The translations under genes and the position numbers were made by a program. Source: Adineta steineri (lineage: Eukaryota > Rotifera > Eurotatoria > Adinetida > Adinetidae). Taken from it: DNA of 64,000 nucleotides. The DNA lies in assembly GCA_905250115.1 (NCBI GenBank), contig CAJNOI010000067.1, positions 192,490-256,489 on the forward strand, given 5' to 3'. Below are positions 33,203 to 46,062 of the stretch, piece by piece; the stretch's first letter is position 1; each line of letters opens with the position of its first letter. Below the pieces are notes generated by a model. The model searched no databases and was not told the origin of the DNA. It was given only the letters and a program-made list of their open reading frames with translations.

Positions 33203-34666
33203 ATGAGCAACAGCCAAATGAATGATGACAACGAAACGCTTCTTCCTGGCACGTTGATCGATCCGAACACTTGTGATCATCACCATCACACATCGCATCA
33301 TAATCGACATCCACTAAGCTATTGTGTACCTACACTAGTCGAAGTAAGATTTTATGTCTATTTAAAAAATGTACTTTCGTCTTTCATCTAGCTACATATT
33401 CATCTCGATGGTTCTTTTCGACATTCGACCTTGTTCGAGTTAGCTGAAAAGAAAGGTACATTTTTTTCCTGGTCAAAAATCCTCATGTCAGTTTTTTCTT
33501 TTCGCTTTTAGATATTCCACTTCCAAGCGGAATAAAAAGAACAATGGAAGATTTCATACCGTAAACGCAATTAAAATATATTACATGATATAATTGCATT
33601 TCTGTTTAATTAAAGATATGTCTGTGTTCAATCAGATTGTAAATCGCTTGCTGACTTCCTCGGAAAGTTTCCTTTTTTTATTTCGATCGTCGCTGGTGAT
33701 GTTGATGCTTTGGAACGTGTTGCTTATGAGTTTGTCGAAGATCAAGCAATACAAGGTGTGCTCTACACGGAAGCTCGCTACAGTCCTCATTTTTTGACAG
33801 CTGATATTCTGACACCTGAACAGGTTATTGAAGCAATCAATCGAGGATTCGAACGTGGCAAGAACGAATTCCATGTCGATGTTCGTACGCTACTATGTTG
33901 CATACGTCCACATCCTGAATGGTATGTTGATTGACTCGAGGGATTGAGGGTGTTTTGTCATCATTTGCCTTTTAGGTCAATGGAAATTGTCGAGTTTGCA
34001 CACAAATATCGATCAGCGGGTGTAGTTGGTATAGATCTAGCTGCTGGTGACGAGCATGAGCATGCCGTTGCTCCTCATGTGGCTGCTTTTCAGCGTGCTA
34101 CTGAGCTCGGCATACATCGTACTGTACATGCTGGTGAATCAGGTTTGGCCGATTCTGTTCGTCAAGCAATTGAACAATGTCATGCTGAACGAATCGGGCA
34201 TGGTTATGCCATTATTGATGATCCATCCGTATATGAACTTATTCATAGTAGAGATATTCATCTTGAATGTTGTTTAACATCATCATTACAAACGAATGCC
34301 GTTGGCAAATATGCACCGAAAGATTGTGACATAGAAGAAAAACATTTGATGTTGAATGGTCAAGAAACGAATACCAAACTTCATTTACATATGACATCGA
34401 AGAAAGAAGTGTGGCATCCTATTCATCATTTTGCTCGAGATCATCTCAATTTTTCATTATCATGCGATGATCCATCTGTATCACAGATTACCATCGAACA
34501 TGAATATAAACATGCATTAGTCGATCTCAAATTATCACCAGCGCAGCTTACTCAATGTATCTTCAATGCAGCACGATCATCATTTTTGCCTGAAAAAGAA
34601 AAGGATGAATTAATTAAACGATTGTTAGTTAATTATATTCCAAAAGGTGTTCTTAAACATTACTAG
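33203..34666 (+). CDS. Adenosine deaminase
   Basis: Five exons: 33203-33343, 33392-33455, 33512-33560, 33616-33921 and 33976-34666, in phase, 416 aa. It hydrolyses adenosine/deoxyadenosine to inosine in purine salvage. The TIM-barrel metal and catalytic residues are visible: HxH in LHIHLDGSF, His and Glu in HAGESG, His in ERIGHGYA, and the Asp pair in LSCDDPSV (canonical enzymes have TDDP). The segments FFISIVAGDVDALERVAYEF and GVLYTEARYSPHF are also standard. The N-terminal ~45 residues are His/Asp-rich and non-conserved (DHHHHTSHHNRH). Only part of exon 4 is visible as a plain ORF because its first bases are read in another frame; the splice model restores it. Confidence 0.92.
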
Positions 34667-35156
34667 ACGTATCGTTGCTTAAATTCTACTTCAAATTTTT
34701 AAATCACCAATGATTTTATTTCAATTCGATCAATATAATAATTATGCAATTTAACTATATTTGAAAGTGTGAGTGTGGGTGTGTGTGTGGGTATCGAAGA
34801 AGAGAAAATCAATATATCTGTCCTTCTGCTTAGAGTAACTAAATATGGGCTTCGATTTGATAAACGTTTCATTACGAATGATTATATTTTTATATTGATG
34901 TCCTTGAAATCAATGATTTAATCTATTATTCGTTTTGTAGTTCGCAAACAATGATATTTCATTTATTATAAAAAATGCATATCATCGATTTGAGAAAATT
35001 GAAACGTGACGTTTTATTCTTGCATACGTCATTATTAAATGGTCTTAAATATAGCTTTTTTTGTTCTTACCTCTATTTCATATTGATTTTCATATCATAG
35101 TGAATATTTCTCATCACAGTGCTTATTATTAAAAAGAACAAAATTTTATTTTTGAA
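34667..35156. other. Intergenic spacer with a one-sided GT repeat
   Basis: GTGTGAGTGTGGGTGTGTGT at about 34766-34795 has no complementary C-rich arm nearby, so it is a half copy of the foldback family or a simple repeat. Confidence 0.5.
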
Positions 35157-36303
35157 ATGATGACAATGAATTATTTCGTTGTACTTTCCTTGTGTACATG
35201 GATGTAAGTATTTTCTTAACAATAGTGGACGATTATTTATTTTGTTTCATTGTAGGGTTTTCAATTCAGGCAAAGTTACTGGTGCTCAAATATCATCCAA
35301 TGCTATGAATAATTGTGAAATATATGATCCAACAGCGGACCAATGGACCGTTATTGCAAGTATGACAACAGAACGTATACATCATACTGCGACTCTGCTT
35401 AATTCCGGCAAGGTTCTTGTTTGTGGTAGTGGAGGATATACTGGTTATATAGCTACATGTGAAATATATGATCCATCAACCGAAAAATGGGAGGCTGCTG
35501 CAAGCATGACAATGCCACGCGGTTTTCATACTGCAACCCTACTTAGTTCGGGTCAAGTTCTTGTCACTGGTGGTACTAACTCTAACTTCAACGGTGATTT
35601 GAAGACTTGTGAAATATATGATCCATCAACGAACAAATGGACTCCTACTACAAGTATGTCAGCATCACGTTCAGGTCATACTGCAACTGTACTTAATTCG
35701 GGTAAAATACTTGTTACGAATGATGGAGCTACTTCTGAAATATACGATCCATCAACGAGCCAGTGGAGCTCACCTACTAGTATAGGACCAGCAGCGCGTT
35801 ATAATTCGGTTGCTACCCTTCTCAAGTCAGGTGAAGTTCTTGTTGCTGCTGGCATCCAAGCAGCTAAGTATTCGCCTACTTGTGAAATTTATAATCCATC
35901 AACAAATCAATGGGATATCATTTCAAGTATGACAACAGGACGTTCTCGTCATACTTCAATTCTACTCGGTTCGGGCAAAGTTCTTGTTGCGGGTGGTGTC
36001 GGAGATGCTGATTTTCTAGATAGCTGTGAACTGTACGATCCATCAACAGGCAAATGGAGCGTTGTTACTAAAATGATAGCAGAACGTGCTGACTTTACTA
36101 CAACTATGCTCAAATCAGGCAAAATTCTTGCTACTGCTGGTTATGGATATACTGGTTATTTAGATAGTTCTGAAATATATGATCCATCAACAGGCACATG
36201 GAATCCTAGTGCACGTCTATCACTAACACGTGCTTCTCATACTACAACCATGCTCAATTCAGGCAAAGTTCTTGTTACTGGTGGCGAAAAAATTGGTAGT
36301 TAA
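35157..36303 (+). CDS. Secreted Kelch-repeat protein
   Basis: Two exons: 35157-35203 encodes a short signal peptide (MMTMNYFVVLSLCTWM), and 35256-36303 encodes the repeats, 364 aa in all. About seven Kelch-type blades of roughly 47-50 residues carry the pattern RxxHTATLLxSGKVLVxGG ... CEIYDPSTxxW. This forms a beta-propeller used for protein or carbohydrate binding; the same repeat occurs in galactose-oxidase-like proteins. The first repeat begins in the middle (VFNSGKV), straight after the signal peptide, so an N-terminal half-blade is missing or is completed by the C-terminus. No catalytic radical Cys-Tyr pair is seen. Confidence 0.78.
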
Positions 36304-38178
36304 ATGTTTTAATAGACGAAGAACGACTATAGTTAAAATGATAGAGTTTTTGAATTTATTATTGCTGAATTCCATTTTATGTAATGCTGATTTTTTATTA
36401 ATAAACTATGCAATCGTTGACTGAAAGAAGAATAAAGAACAGATATTTTAATTTAGTTTGTGCCAAGACCTTGCTAGGTCCAAAAATCGGGCGTAGGTAT
36501 CTTCTCTCCTCACACCCACCAATCGTGAGCCAAACAGGGTTGCCAAACTTCCTGATTTGGCCAGGAGACTCCTGCTTTTTAAACTTTTCGCCTGGTAATA
36601 TTTCTCCTGATTTCTCTTGTTTTTTCATTCTTTTTTAAACCCCTTCTCATAATAGAAGTCCCTTTCAGACGAGCGATGTCTTTGACGTATTAGAAGCCCT
36701 CTGATTTTTTCAAATTTTAGTTCTAAAACTGCTAAAATTTTTCGAATTTATGGTGATAATTTCACTATTTCCAATCTAGCTGCGCTAATATCATCTGAAA
36801 AACTCATAAAAACGTTGGAAATCTGTAAAAATCTTTGAAATCGTTTTTGTAGTCATAGAGTATGAAAATGTTTTGGGGCTTAATAGAAATACCGCTTGAG
36901 AACCTTCGAATCGTGGACATATTTCAATTCTAACGCCATTCAATACATAAAAAATGAGAAAAAAACAGGAGTATTACAGCTAGATATATGTAGTAGCAAT
37001 TCGGATGATACGAAACCAGCATCATATTCAATTTTTTGAAATTCCAGAAGACTAGATCTAATCACGAAAAGTCTAGTCCTATAATAGGATTTTATTTTTG
37101 AAAAAATACAAGTTCTGATTTACAAAGCTCGATTTCATACTGTATATCTATGTGATACTTCTATATTTTTGTAAAAAAATATTTCGAAGATTTCGACTTT
37201 TTTTGAATACTTTAATCGGCTCCCTCTTTTGTATCTAAGAATACTATTTTCTTGTGATATGATATATATCAGTACCTAGAGTCGGTTGCGAAATGATAAA
37301 TTGATCGATTAAAATCACATGTTGTACCGAAAAAATTTCAATGAAACAGACAAAAAATCAGTGAAAAAATCTCAAATTCTTTTGAAAAACAGTTTTTATA
37401 GAAAAATGGACTCAAATATGAGATATAATCTGACAGTTTTAATTTTGCATAAAATTTATTGCCGAATAGAGATATGATTTGACAGTTTTTGTTGTATTAT
37501 GATTTATATACCATACTGAAATAAAACTCTCAAGTCATATATCTACTCGGCAACAAATTTTATGCAAATAGCAATACAATGTAAAATGATCCCAATGGAT
37601 GTCGAGTTCAAAACTAAAATAAAAAAAATCTCTGAAATAGTAAAGAACTGTCAAAATCAATTCACTCTGAAGAAAAACATTATCGTGAAACAAAAATATA
37701 AAAAAAGATGTAGAAAACGGTTTACTCTGCTCTGGTTCGATTTTTTAGTGGTTTCTGAAAACCCATTTGTATCTGTTTTATTCATATTTTCCTTCTGATT
37801 TTATGAGAAAAGTCTCCTGATTGAATCCTATTTTTCAATGAAAAAATTCGGATTTGGCAACCCGAAGTGGGAGTTAAAATCAGACTGATAAAAGTACAAA
37901 GATTGAATCATACAACGTATACAAGAGAAGCATGTGGCAGAACAATAGCCTGATATTGATTCGAAAGTGCGTATACAAGAAAAAAAGAATTAAGTGGAAA
38001 AGATAAGAAGAGCATATAAATACAGAACAGAAATAAAGGACATCGCGCACATTTCACTCAAGAATAGATTATTACAACTTCGACTCGTTACTAAATGACG
38101 AATAATAGACTGGTTTCTTTGTAAATCTATACATTCACTTGAAAACATATATATCTTTTTAATCAAAACAAGTCAAAA
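36304..38178. other. Intergenic region occupied by a TIR element
   Basis: Most of it is the element at 36537-37863. The last 315 bp hold the promoter region of the DEG/ENaC gene. Confidence 0.5.
36537..37863. mobile_element. Putative non-autonomous DNA transposon (1.3 kb)
   Basis: The left end GGGTTGCCAAACTTCC and right end GGATTTGGCAACCC are inverted copies over about 11 bp. A second shared inverted word (CAGGAGACT) lies at about 36562 and 37810. A nested palindrome at 37447-37567 pairs GCATAAAATTTATTGCCGAA with CGGCAACAAATTTTATGC. No transposase ORF. A clear target duplication was not found, so the exact borders are uncertain. Confidence 0.55.
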
Positions 38179-39769
38179 ATGTCGGAAGCCACCACTAAAG
38201 ATAAGCCAACTAACTTCTCGATAGATCCTGAAATCGTAAAATCAGAATCAAAATTGCATCAGAGTCGTTCCATTATTCGAGAATTTAGTTTGAATACATC
38301 AATGCATGGTATTTCTGGTATTTCACGTAGTCAAAGTATAAATAATCGTATTTTCTGGTCAATTGCGATACTTATATTTACTGGTATGATGTTTTACTTT
38401 AGTATACAAGCAATTCGTGCTTATTTTAAATATCCTACAGAAATATCAGTAGAATTTATTGAAGAATGGCCACAAGCTTTTCCAGCAGTTACCATTTGTA
38501 ATTATTCACCACTCCGCTATGATCAATTTATTATGCCTTACTTAAACTATACAAATACATTTAATTTAACAAATACAAATGATACAAATACATTTTCTGC
38601 ATTACAAGCAGAACATATATCTAATTTTCTAAATCATGAACTCAATCGAAATCAATCTTTACATGATCTATACTATCCACTCGAGACCATGTTAATAAAA
38701 TGTGTCTATAATGGTGTTAACTGTTCAGCTCATGATTTTATTCGATTTATATCGCCTCGATATGGCTTCTGTTACACTTTCAATGCTCAAACAAAACATA
38801 TTAACAATGGAAAGCTACATTATAACAATGAAAATGGAAAAAGTGGTCAACTTGAACTGGATTTATATACACATAGCCATCAATATGTTCCATATCTTTC
38901 TAATGGTGTGGGTATAGTAGCAATGGTACATGAAAATACACAATTGCCTCTTATAGATAGGGCTAGTACTCAATTGAGGCCAGGACAAAGACATAAACTA
39001 GGCTATATTAAGATGACGAATGTTCTCTTACCAGCACCTTATACAACTTGTAACAATAAAGTTTCTCTTGGATTACAAGCAATGTTCAATCAATTTCCAC
39101 AGGCTCACTATACCTATGCACAAGAATTATGTTTTATAGTTGCAATACAAACCTACACGTTTGTATAATCAAATTATAGTCTCCATCTATTTTATGTATT
39201 TATTCATTATTTACAGATATCAAGAATGTGGTTGTGTTAGTCCTTTTGAATGGTCTACTCGTTATATTGTTCTTTCAGGTACGACAACAGTCATTCATGC
39301 AAGTTTGTGTAATACATCTGATACCTGTTATGCAAAGGCAGCTGATAGATTTAGAAGTTTAAGTTCTATTGCACGAATCTTTGCTTCAGACTGCAATCAA
39401 GAATGTTCTATCAATAAATTCTTAATTAAGTTATCTTCTATCGCAGCACCAACTTCGTGGTATTTAAATGATATTAAATTTTTGATTGAATCAGTATCGG
39501 CAATTCCATTATCTTCCAATTGGTCTACAGTATGGTCTTCGGATATACAAGCCAATTATGTTGGTATTGATGTTGTATGTGAATCAACTCGCGTAGAGAC
39601 TTATACACAACAAGCATCAATCAGTGTTGTTGATGTAATTTCCAATGTTGGTGGGCAAACTGGTCTTTGGATGGGTATCAGTTTTCTTTCATTGATGGAA
39701 ATTGTTGAAATGCTTTATCGACTTCTTCGATATCAATATCATCGTATACGAAGAAGACTACAACAATGA
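38179..39769 (+). CDS. DEG/ENaC-family (ASC) sodium channel subunit
   Basis: Two exons, 38179-39158 and 39217-39769, 510 aa. Amiloride-sensitive trimeric Na+ channels of this family open in response to peptides, acid or touch. In order: a cytosolic N-terminus with the gating His-Gly (SMHGISG); TM1 (IFWSIAILIFTGMMFYFSIQ); the post-TM1 FPAVTICN motif; a Cys-rich, glycosylated ectodomain (NYT, NLT, NDT, NQS); CGCVSPF; and TM2 with the selectivity-filter region GGQTGLWMGISFLSLMEIVE, including the GxS triplet (GIS). It ends in a basic tail. The donor of the single intron is a weak GTTTGT, but frame and conserved CxC support it. The closest group (FMRFamide-gated, ASIC or DEG) cannot be told by eye. 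Confidence 0.9.
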
Positions 39770-40442
39770 TACTCGAACTAGCATCAACGAAATATTTCTT
39801 AAGTGACTTATCAAGAAAATACTTTTTTTTGAATTCATAGCCTTTTATTCAAAAGAGGGTGGGTGTGGGTGAGGGTTTTTGATAAATATAGCACTCATAC
39901 CCACACCCACTATTTTTTTGTTCGAAAAATACATGTGAGTTTCACAAAATGGATGTGAGTATGAGGTCTGAGTGTGACTGTGACTGTGAGTGTTGATGTG
40001 TCTTTCTTATTCTCTCACCCACACCCACAAGAATGTTGATAAAGAGCAAATTGTCAGAGAATACGTAAGTTTACTCAATTTTGAATTCTGATAGTGAAGT
40101 TCTATGATACCCAAATATTTTCTTCGTTATATTTAAGGAAATCGTTCTTTGGGTAGTTTTTTGAATTATTTCACGTCGGCTTGAGCGCAGTGAATGACGT
40201 TCTTACTGATTTTACAGGTGTATGACATCTAATACAACTAGAGAAAGAGAATAGGATGCAATTGTCACACACTATTCCGGCAAATCAATACATGTTTATC
40301 TGAGCGTCGACAGTCTCCAAAACGTGATTATAATGCAAAAAAACAGTATACTTATTTTTTCTATTTGACAAATAAAAGAAATATATTATTAACAGTTTTG
40401 TGTGATGTTAGCATAGCGACATTGTTCATTCATTGATCAAAA
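39770..40442. other. Intergenic spacer with two foldbacks
   Basis: Foldbacks at 39855-39910 (AGGGTGGGTGTGGGTGAGGG against CATACCCACACCCAC) and 39950-40030. The promoter of the receptor gene is expected near 40380-40440. Confidence 0.5.
39855..39910. repeat. GT-rich foldback
   Basis: The left arm GGGTGGGTGTGGGTG and right arm CATACCCACACCCAC pair almost perfectly over 14 bp around a ~27-nt loop. Confidence 0.75.
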
Positions 40443-43400
40443 ATGAATAGACTACTTATCGTTTTCATAATCATCATTGTATTAATTGGCATCTGTGAAC
40501 CAGTTGTACTTCTTTATAATACTGAAAATAGTAACAGTACAGAAGGGTTTGATTGCATTTATCATACAGAATTCTCTACTGTTAAATATTGTGCACGATT
40601 GGGCACAAGGGTAAGTATTTTCACAGATATGAATACTTGTTTGAACGGAAAAAGATGGAGTTTTTCTGAACTATTATCAAATGAAATTTCACCTTGGGAT
40701 GTTCTATCATGGAGCTCCAGCGTAGAAAAAGCAGATGACTATGCACGAGTCTTCTATAATCGATCGGAAAATTTTGAAGACGAGCCAGTCCTATGTCAAT
40801 GTTCAGAAGGATTTCTAGGAAAGAAATGCGAGTACCAACTTCTCTTCGATACTTCTTCCTTCAACAAGGCTTGGCCAGTACTTTTCAAAGCGCACAGGAA
40901 TAGTGAAGGTCATCAACTGTACGGTAGTATATTATGCTATGAGACAATAAAATGTGACTCTGGAATGTTATGTCTTGATTGGAGAGATATTTGCAATGGA
41001 CAACAAAATTGTATGGATGGACTTGATGAAGAAAACTGTGATTTATTGGAATTTAATGAATGTGAAAACGATGAATATCGTTGTACCGATGGAATGTGTA
41101 TAGCAGAAGAATATTGGATTGATGGTAAGTTGAAAAGTGAAAGTCTTAGACATACAGCGAAGAAAAAACTTGAAAAACACTTTTTGAAATAGGTTCACTG
41201 GATTGTATGGATGGGACCGATGAAATGTTCGCTCTACATGGAGTTAATTGCGTCGCTTATCCGTGCCCCATCGATTGTGATGACCATAAATGTCCCATAC
41301 ATCAGTGGTCATGTGGAGATGGTCAATGCATTCCTTATTTTAAGCGATATATCTACCAAACAGAATGGCGAGATTCTATAATGTGCCTCAGTATGCGAGA
41401 GTTCAATTACATGTGTGAATTAGCATCTGACGAATCATATTGGACAAAACCGGATGGTCTTTGTACGGAACGGGGCTACCATGATACTTCTTTGATACTC
41501 TCATCGAACTTGGAGAAATGCATCTATTATATTCGCTGCGCACTTTCGAAGGGAGCTGAAATTCAATGCCCATGTAATGGAACAAACTGTAATACATTGA
41601 TGCAAGAAGTCTGTGAGCATGGTAGCAGCTATCTATATCCAGATCGAGGCGTTATCCGGCCATGGATTAAGCAATATTATTCATGGGAACAAACTTGGAA
41701 TGACAAGACACCGGCTTTGGCTCTGTTCGTGGGAAGTATTAGATGTCGAGGATTTCACATTGTTTTGAAGCAGGAAGATAACTTTGAATTCACGCTACCT
41801 TATAATCTATATCCATTCTCCAATCTAGATGATAGATTCTGTCCTATTATGCCAATGAAGCATCGGAATATTATGTCGTTGTACAAATATTCAGCTACAT
41901 GTTGGAATGATTCGTTCACTTTCAGTGGACGACCGTATGCCTTTTATGATATTTGTCCGAATTCAAGTATATGTTTTTCACAATATCGAATTGCAGATGG
42001 GATACAAGACTGTGCATATGGAGAGGATGAAGATAGTCGTGCAGTTGAAAAAAGAAATTATTGTCACAACATTCAAAAGCATCGATTCCAGTGTTCTTCA
42101 GAACAGATGACTTGCTTAACACTTCAAAGTCTGACTCAAATTCAAAACTTTGGAAGCACGTGCGTAAATAAGTACGATATAAAAATTAAAGGTGAAGGAC
42201 AATATCTGGATAGCATAGTTTGCGTTGATGTTATAGACATCAGCGACTGCAATCTACTTCGATATTATATTGGCAATTCATCTATTCCGAATTCCAACTT
42301 TACAAATACTGATGCCGAATCCAACAGTGGACAGCGATCACTAGGTGTAACTCCTTTTCATTATTACTGTGACACATTTTGGGACGAACAACCACTACAC
42401 GATGATGAAAATACGACTAATTGCCAATCTTGGATTTGTCCAGAAGAATTTTTTCGATGCAACACTAGTCAGTGTATTCCAATCGATTGGGTGTGTGATG
42501 GAGAATGGGATTGTTCTGATGCAAGCGATGAATTTGGTCTACCCGAGCAATGGATCAATCACAATGAACATCTATCCAACCAGTTGAATGATCGAAAAAA
42601 ATTATGTAAAGCGAACTATGCAGCATTACCATTTCGTGATTTCTGTAACTTTAGTCGCGAATATCCTTGTTATCGATCAACAGTTTCCCATCCCTTAGAC
42701 GTCAACAAAAGTCGGCCGTGCATCAATCATGTACAAATTGGCGATGGCATCGAAGATTGTTATGGAGGTATTGATGAAAAGAATACTTTCAAAGATTGCA
42801 ACGGAAATATGCTGGGATATACACTAAAATGTGGAAACAAATCTACAGGTTCTTTACGAAAATGTGACAAAGATATAGCATGCTCAACATCTGTACTCTG
42901 CTCCTATAAAAGTAAGAATTCATCTTGGTGTGCTGGACTACAAGATGTTGTTTGTCTGGATGGAACATGTGTAGAAAATGCTCGATGCGATGGAATGTAT
43001 CAGTGCCAATATGGAGAAGATGAGCACTGGTGCCCATCGGAAAAAAGATCCGAAGCCAGTATAGGTTATCGATATCTAAAGCACAAAAACAGAAGTATCC
43101 AGTATGCTCTACCTGATATACGCCCTTTTCCCAAGGTAAATGTTCCACCTCTTGAAAAGAAAAACAACAAATCACCTTTTGAATGGTCATCGTCACAATC
43201 ATCACTAGTGAATTATTTCGTAAGAGAACAGAACAATTCTAAAAATTTATTTTCTAAAAGCATAGATCCGGGAATTGAAATACAGTTATCATATATATGT
43301 AATCGAGGTTTTCCACTTTGGAGTCCTGATACAATGTCTTATCGATGCCTGTGCCCACCAACTTTCTATGGACTTCAGTGCCAATTTTTCTCTGATCGCA

Positions 43401-45779
43401 TCTCAGTCATCACCCATTTGGATTTGCCTACTTTTCCAGTCAATAGTTCAGCTCGTTTAATAACAGTTGTAGCTAGTTTCCATTTCAGAAACGTCATTAT
43501 GGACCATCATATCTTTCACGTTAATCCTTTGTTGGAAACTAACAAACCTATCAAACATAGATTCTATTTACTCTATTCTCGATCCGATGCTTACTTAAAT
43601 CATAAAAAATCGCGATATTTCAATCGAACCGACATCCTTCATGATCATCCATATGAAGTTTACTTTGATATCTTCGTACTAACTGAGAATGCAACGGAAC
43701 AGATTGGTTCTTTCTATCATCAAATCTACTTTGATTTTCTTCCAGCTTTTCGTCTAGCTACTGTCTTAAAATTTCCATCATGGATCAGTAATTCTACATT
43801 TAATCCCTGCATTCCCAATCCATGTAACGCAAATGCTTATTGTAATCCAATTCTGAACAAAATGCGATATTATATATGCTCATGCAAATCAGGCTATAGT
43901 GGTTCGAATTGTGAGGAATATCATACCGAGTGTTTGATTTATTGCAGCTCTGATTCCATTTGTCGACCAAACTATCGTGGTTTGATTGCTAATACTCAGC
44001 ATCCTCTTTGCATTTGTCCTTTTGATCGTTTTGGCCCTCGATGTCATCTCCAAAATGACGCTTGTATATCAAATCCATGTGGATTGAATGCAACATGTTA
44101 TCCATCATATGATCCTAGTGGAGAAAATAATGTCATTTGTGTGTGTCCTGAACGGTTTTATGGTGATCGATGTCAGAATGAAAAGTTAATGATTCACATT
44201 CAAGTAAATATGACAGCATTGATAACAGTGGGCGTTACCCAATTCTACGATCATTTTAAACTATTTAACACACTTTCGTTATCTCATCAGCAAGTGACAC
44301 ATGGTTTGCCACAAATAATTCGCTATGATAATGACCGAACAAAATTTCCTCTTATGGCTCTATTAAAGATTTACCAAGAAATGTCTAGTCCAAGATATTT
44401 TATTGTTTACGCTCAATGGCTTACGGGACCTATTAATATAACTTCAACACCCGTAGAATGTCCACATGTTTTAGACATATTTTCTCAAGGTAATATATTT
44501 CTCAAGTAAGTTTGTGTAAAGACCTTCATACTTTATTTTTGCAGATATAACAATTAGTGACCATAGCATTTTCTCATATCACAAAATCTGTCGAAATGAT
44601 GCCAATCGTATCTGTTTTTATGACTCGAATTATTTTTGTCTATGTGGAAAGAAGAGAGCAGAATGCTTTGCGTACGATTCGAAAATTGACCATTGTGATA
44701 ATTGCTTGTCTGGTGGCCGATGTATTCGAGGCGATCTGAAAAAAGCCAATGACTTTATATGTATTTGTCGTTCTTGCACTCAAGGTACTCGCTGTGAATT
44801 CAGCCTACAAGCATTTGGCTTTACTCTTGACTCTTTATTAGTATATCAGATGACAGCCATTCATATTACTTATATAAGTGTGGCTTTGATTCTATTTTGT
44901 ATTGGTCTTTTCAACAATTACTGCTCGTTCATAACTTTTAAACGCAGTCAACCACGAAAATCTGGTGTTGGAAACTATCTACTATTTGTCACTATCCTTA
45001 ATCAATGTAGTCTGCTTGTATTTTTATTGAAATTTATTTCTATTTTTCTCGGATCAAAGGGATTAGCAAGTGATATATCATGTAAAACGATCACCTATCT
45101 TCTTTCCGTCTTTACTCGATCAACATATTGGTTAACAAGTTGGATTGCAGTGAATCGTCTTCTGACAATTATATATCCAGTTTCGACTTCTATAAAAAAT
45201 ACACGCTTAGCAATCTACTTTAGTATAAGCACGTTGATTATTCTTCTCGGCATGCATCTACATGAGCTCTTCTATTATCAGATACTTCGTGATTTAGATT
45301 CTTCTACTGTTCGTTGTGTCAGTAATTTTAATCATCACACAGTAGAGATTTATAATCGAATAAATACTCTCATTCATTATCTACTACCATTTTGTATTCA
45401 AATCATTGCCATTACTCTTCTGATCGTTCTTGCTGCTCGTAGTCGCGCAAGAACAGTAAGAGATCGACAAACATTCCGGCAGGTACTGAAAAATCAAATT
45501 TCTAGTCAAAAAGAACTCTATGTAACACCATTCACTATTATTCTTTCTGCTCTCCCACAAGCCATTCTCTCATTCAGTTTCGCTTGTACTCAATTGAACA
45601 ATTGGAAGCAGCACACACTTATCGTTTGTGTTCTTCTCTCTTACGTTCCACAAATACTTGGTTTTATTCTGTTTGTCCTTCCTTCAAGTGCATATAAGAA
45701 GGAATTTGGAGCAACTGGAATCGGACAGAAAATTTTTAAATGGATGTTCAAAACGAACGTAAGAAAAACAAATGCTTAA
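40443..45779 (+). CDS. Giant LDL-receptor-A/EGF-coupled 7TM receptor (rhodopsin-like)
   Basis: Three exons, 40443-41124, 41193-44489 and 44545-45779, join in phase into about 1,737 aa. A signal peptide is followed by alternating Cys-rich modules. LDL-receptor class A domains include [10 protein letters not shown]...[37 protein letters not shown] and [21 protein letters not shown] domains include [28 protein letters not shown] and [14 protein letters not shown]. The last exon encodes seven hydrophobic helices starting about 44850 ([16 protein letters not shown]), with a helix-3 end [13 protein letters not shown] in place of the DRY motif, a basic third loop ([12 protein letters not shown]) and an NPxxY-like helix 7 ([16 protein letters not shown]). 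The receptor would bind a protein or lipoprotein ligand and signal through G proteins (inference). The layout recalls relaxin/LGR receptors, but leucine-rich repeats are absent. Confidence 0.85.
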
Positions 45780-45829
45780 AAATTACATAATTCAATTCCC
45801 GCAAAAATCTGAAACTATTCAATCTATTG

Positions 45830-45878
45830 AGGGTGTGGGTGTGGGTGCTAGATGAATACAGTATCCATACCCACACCT
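45830..45878. repeat. GT-rich foldback
   Basis: TGAGGGTGTGGGTGTGGGTG and CATACCCACACCTTTAAGAT. Preceded by TATTGAG, resembling the CTTGAG that leads other copies. Confidence 0.75.
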
Positions 45879-46062
45879 TTAAGATACAATTATTAAAAAT
45901 AATTTTCCAATCGAGTATAACGGTATGAAAACGATTAAGATTATCAATATCGATATATTATTTCTGTTTGGAATTACATGTGATTGTCCTTTATAAATTT
46001 AGATTAATAAATAGAGTAATAAGAACTAATGATGAATGAAAAAAAAAATAGTATAGTTGTTC

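Noticed and set aside
36398..36638. Overlapping 76-aa ORFs at the left end of the 1.3-kb element
   Set aside because: They mirror each other on opposite strands and cross the element border.
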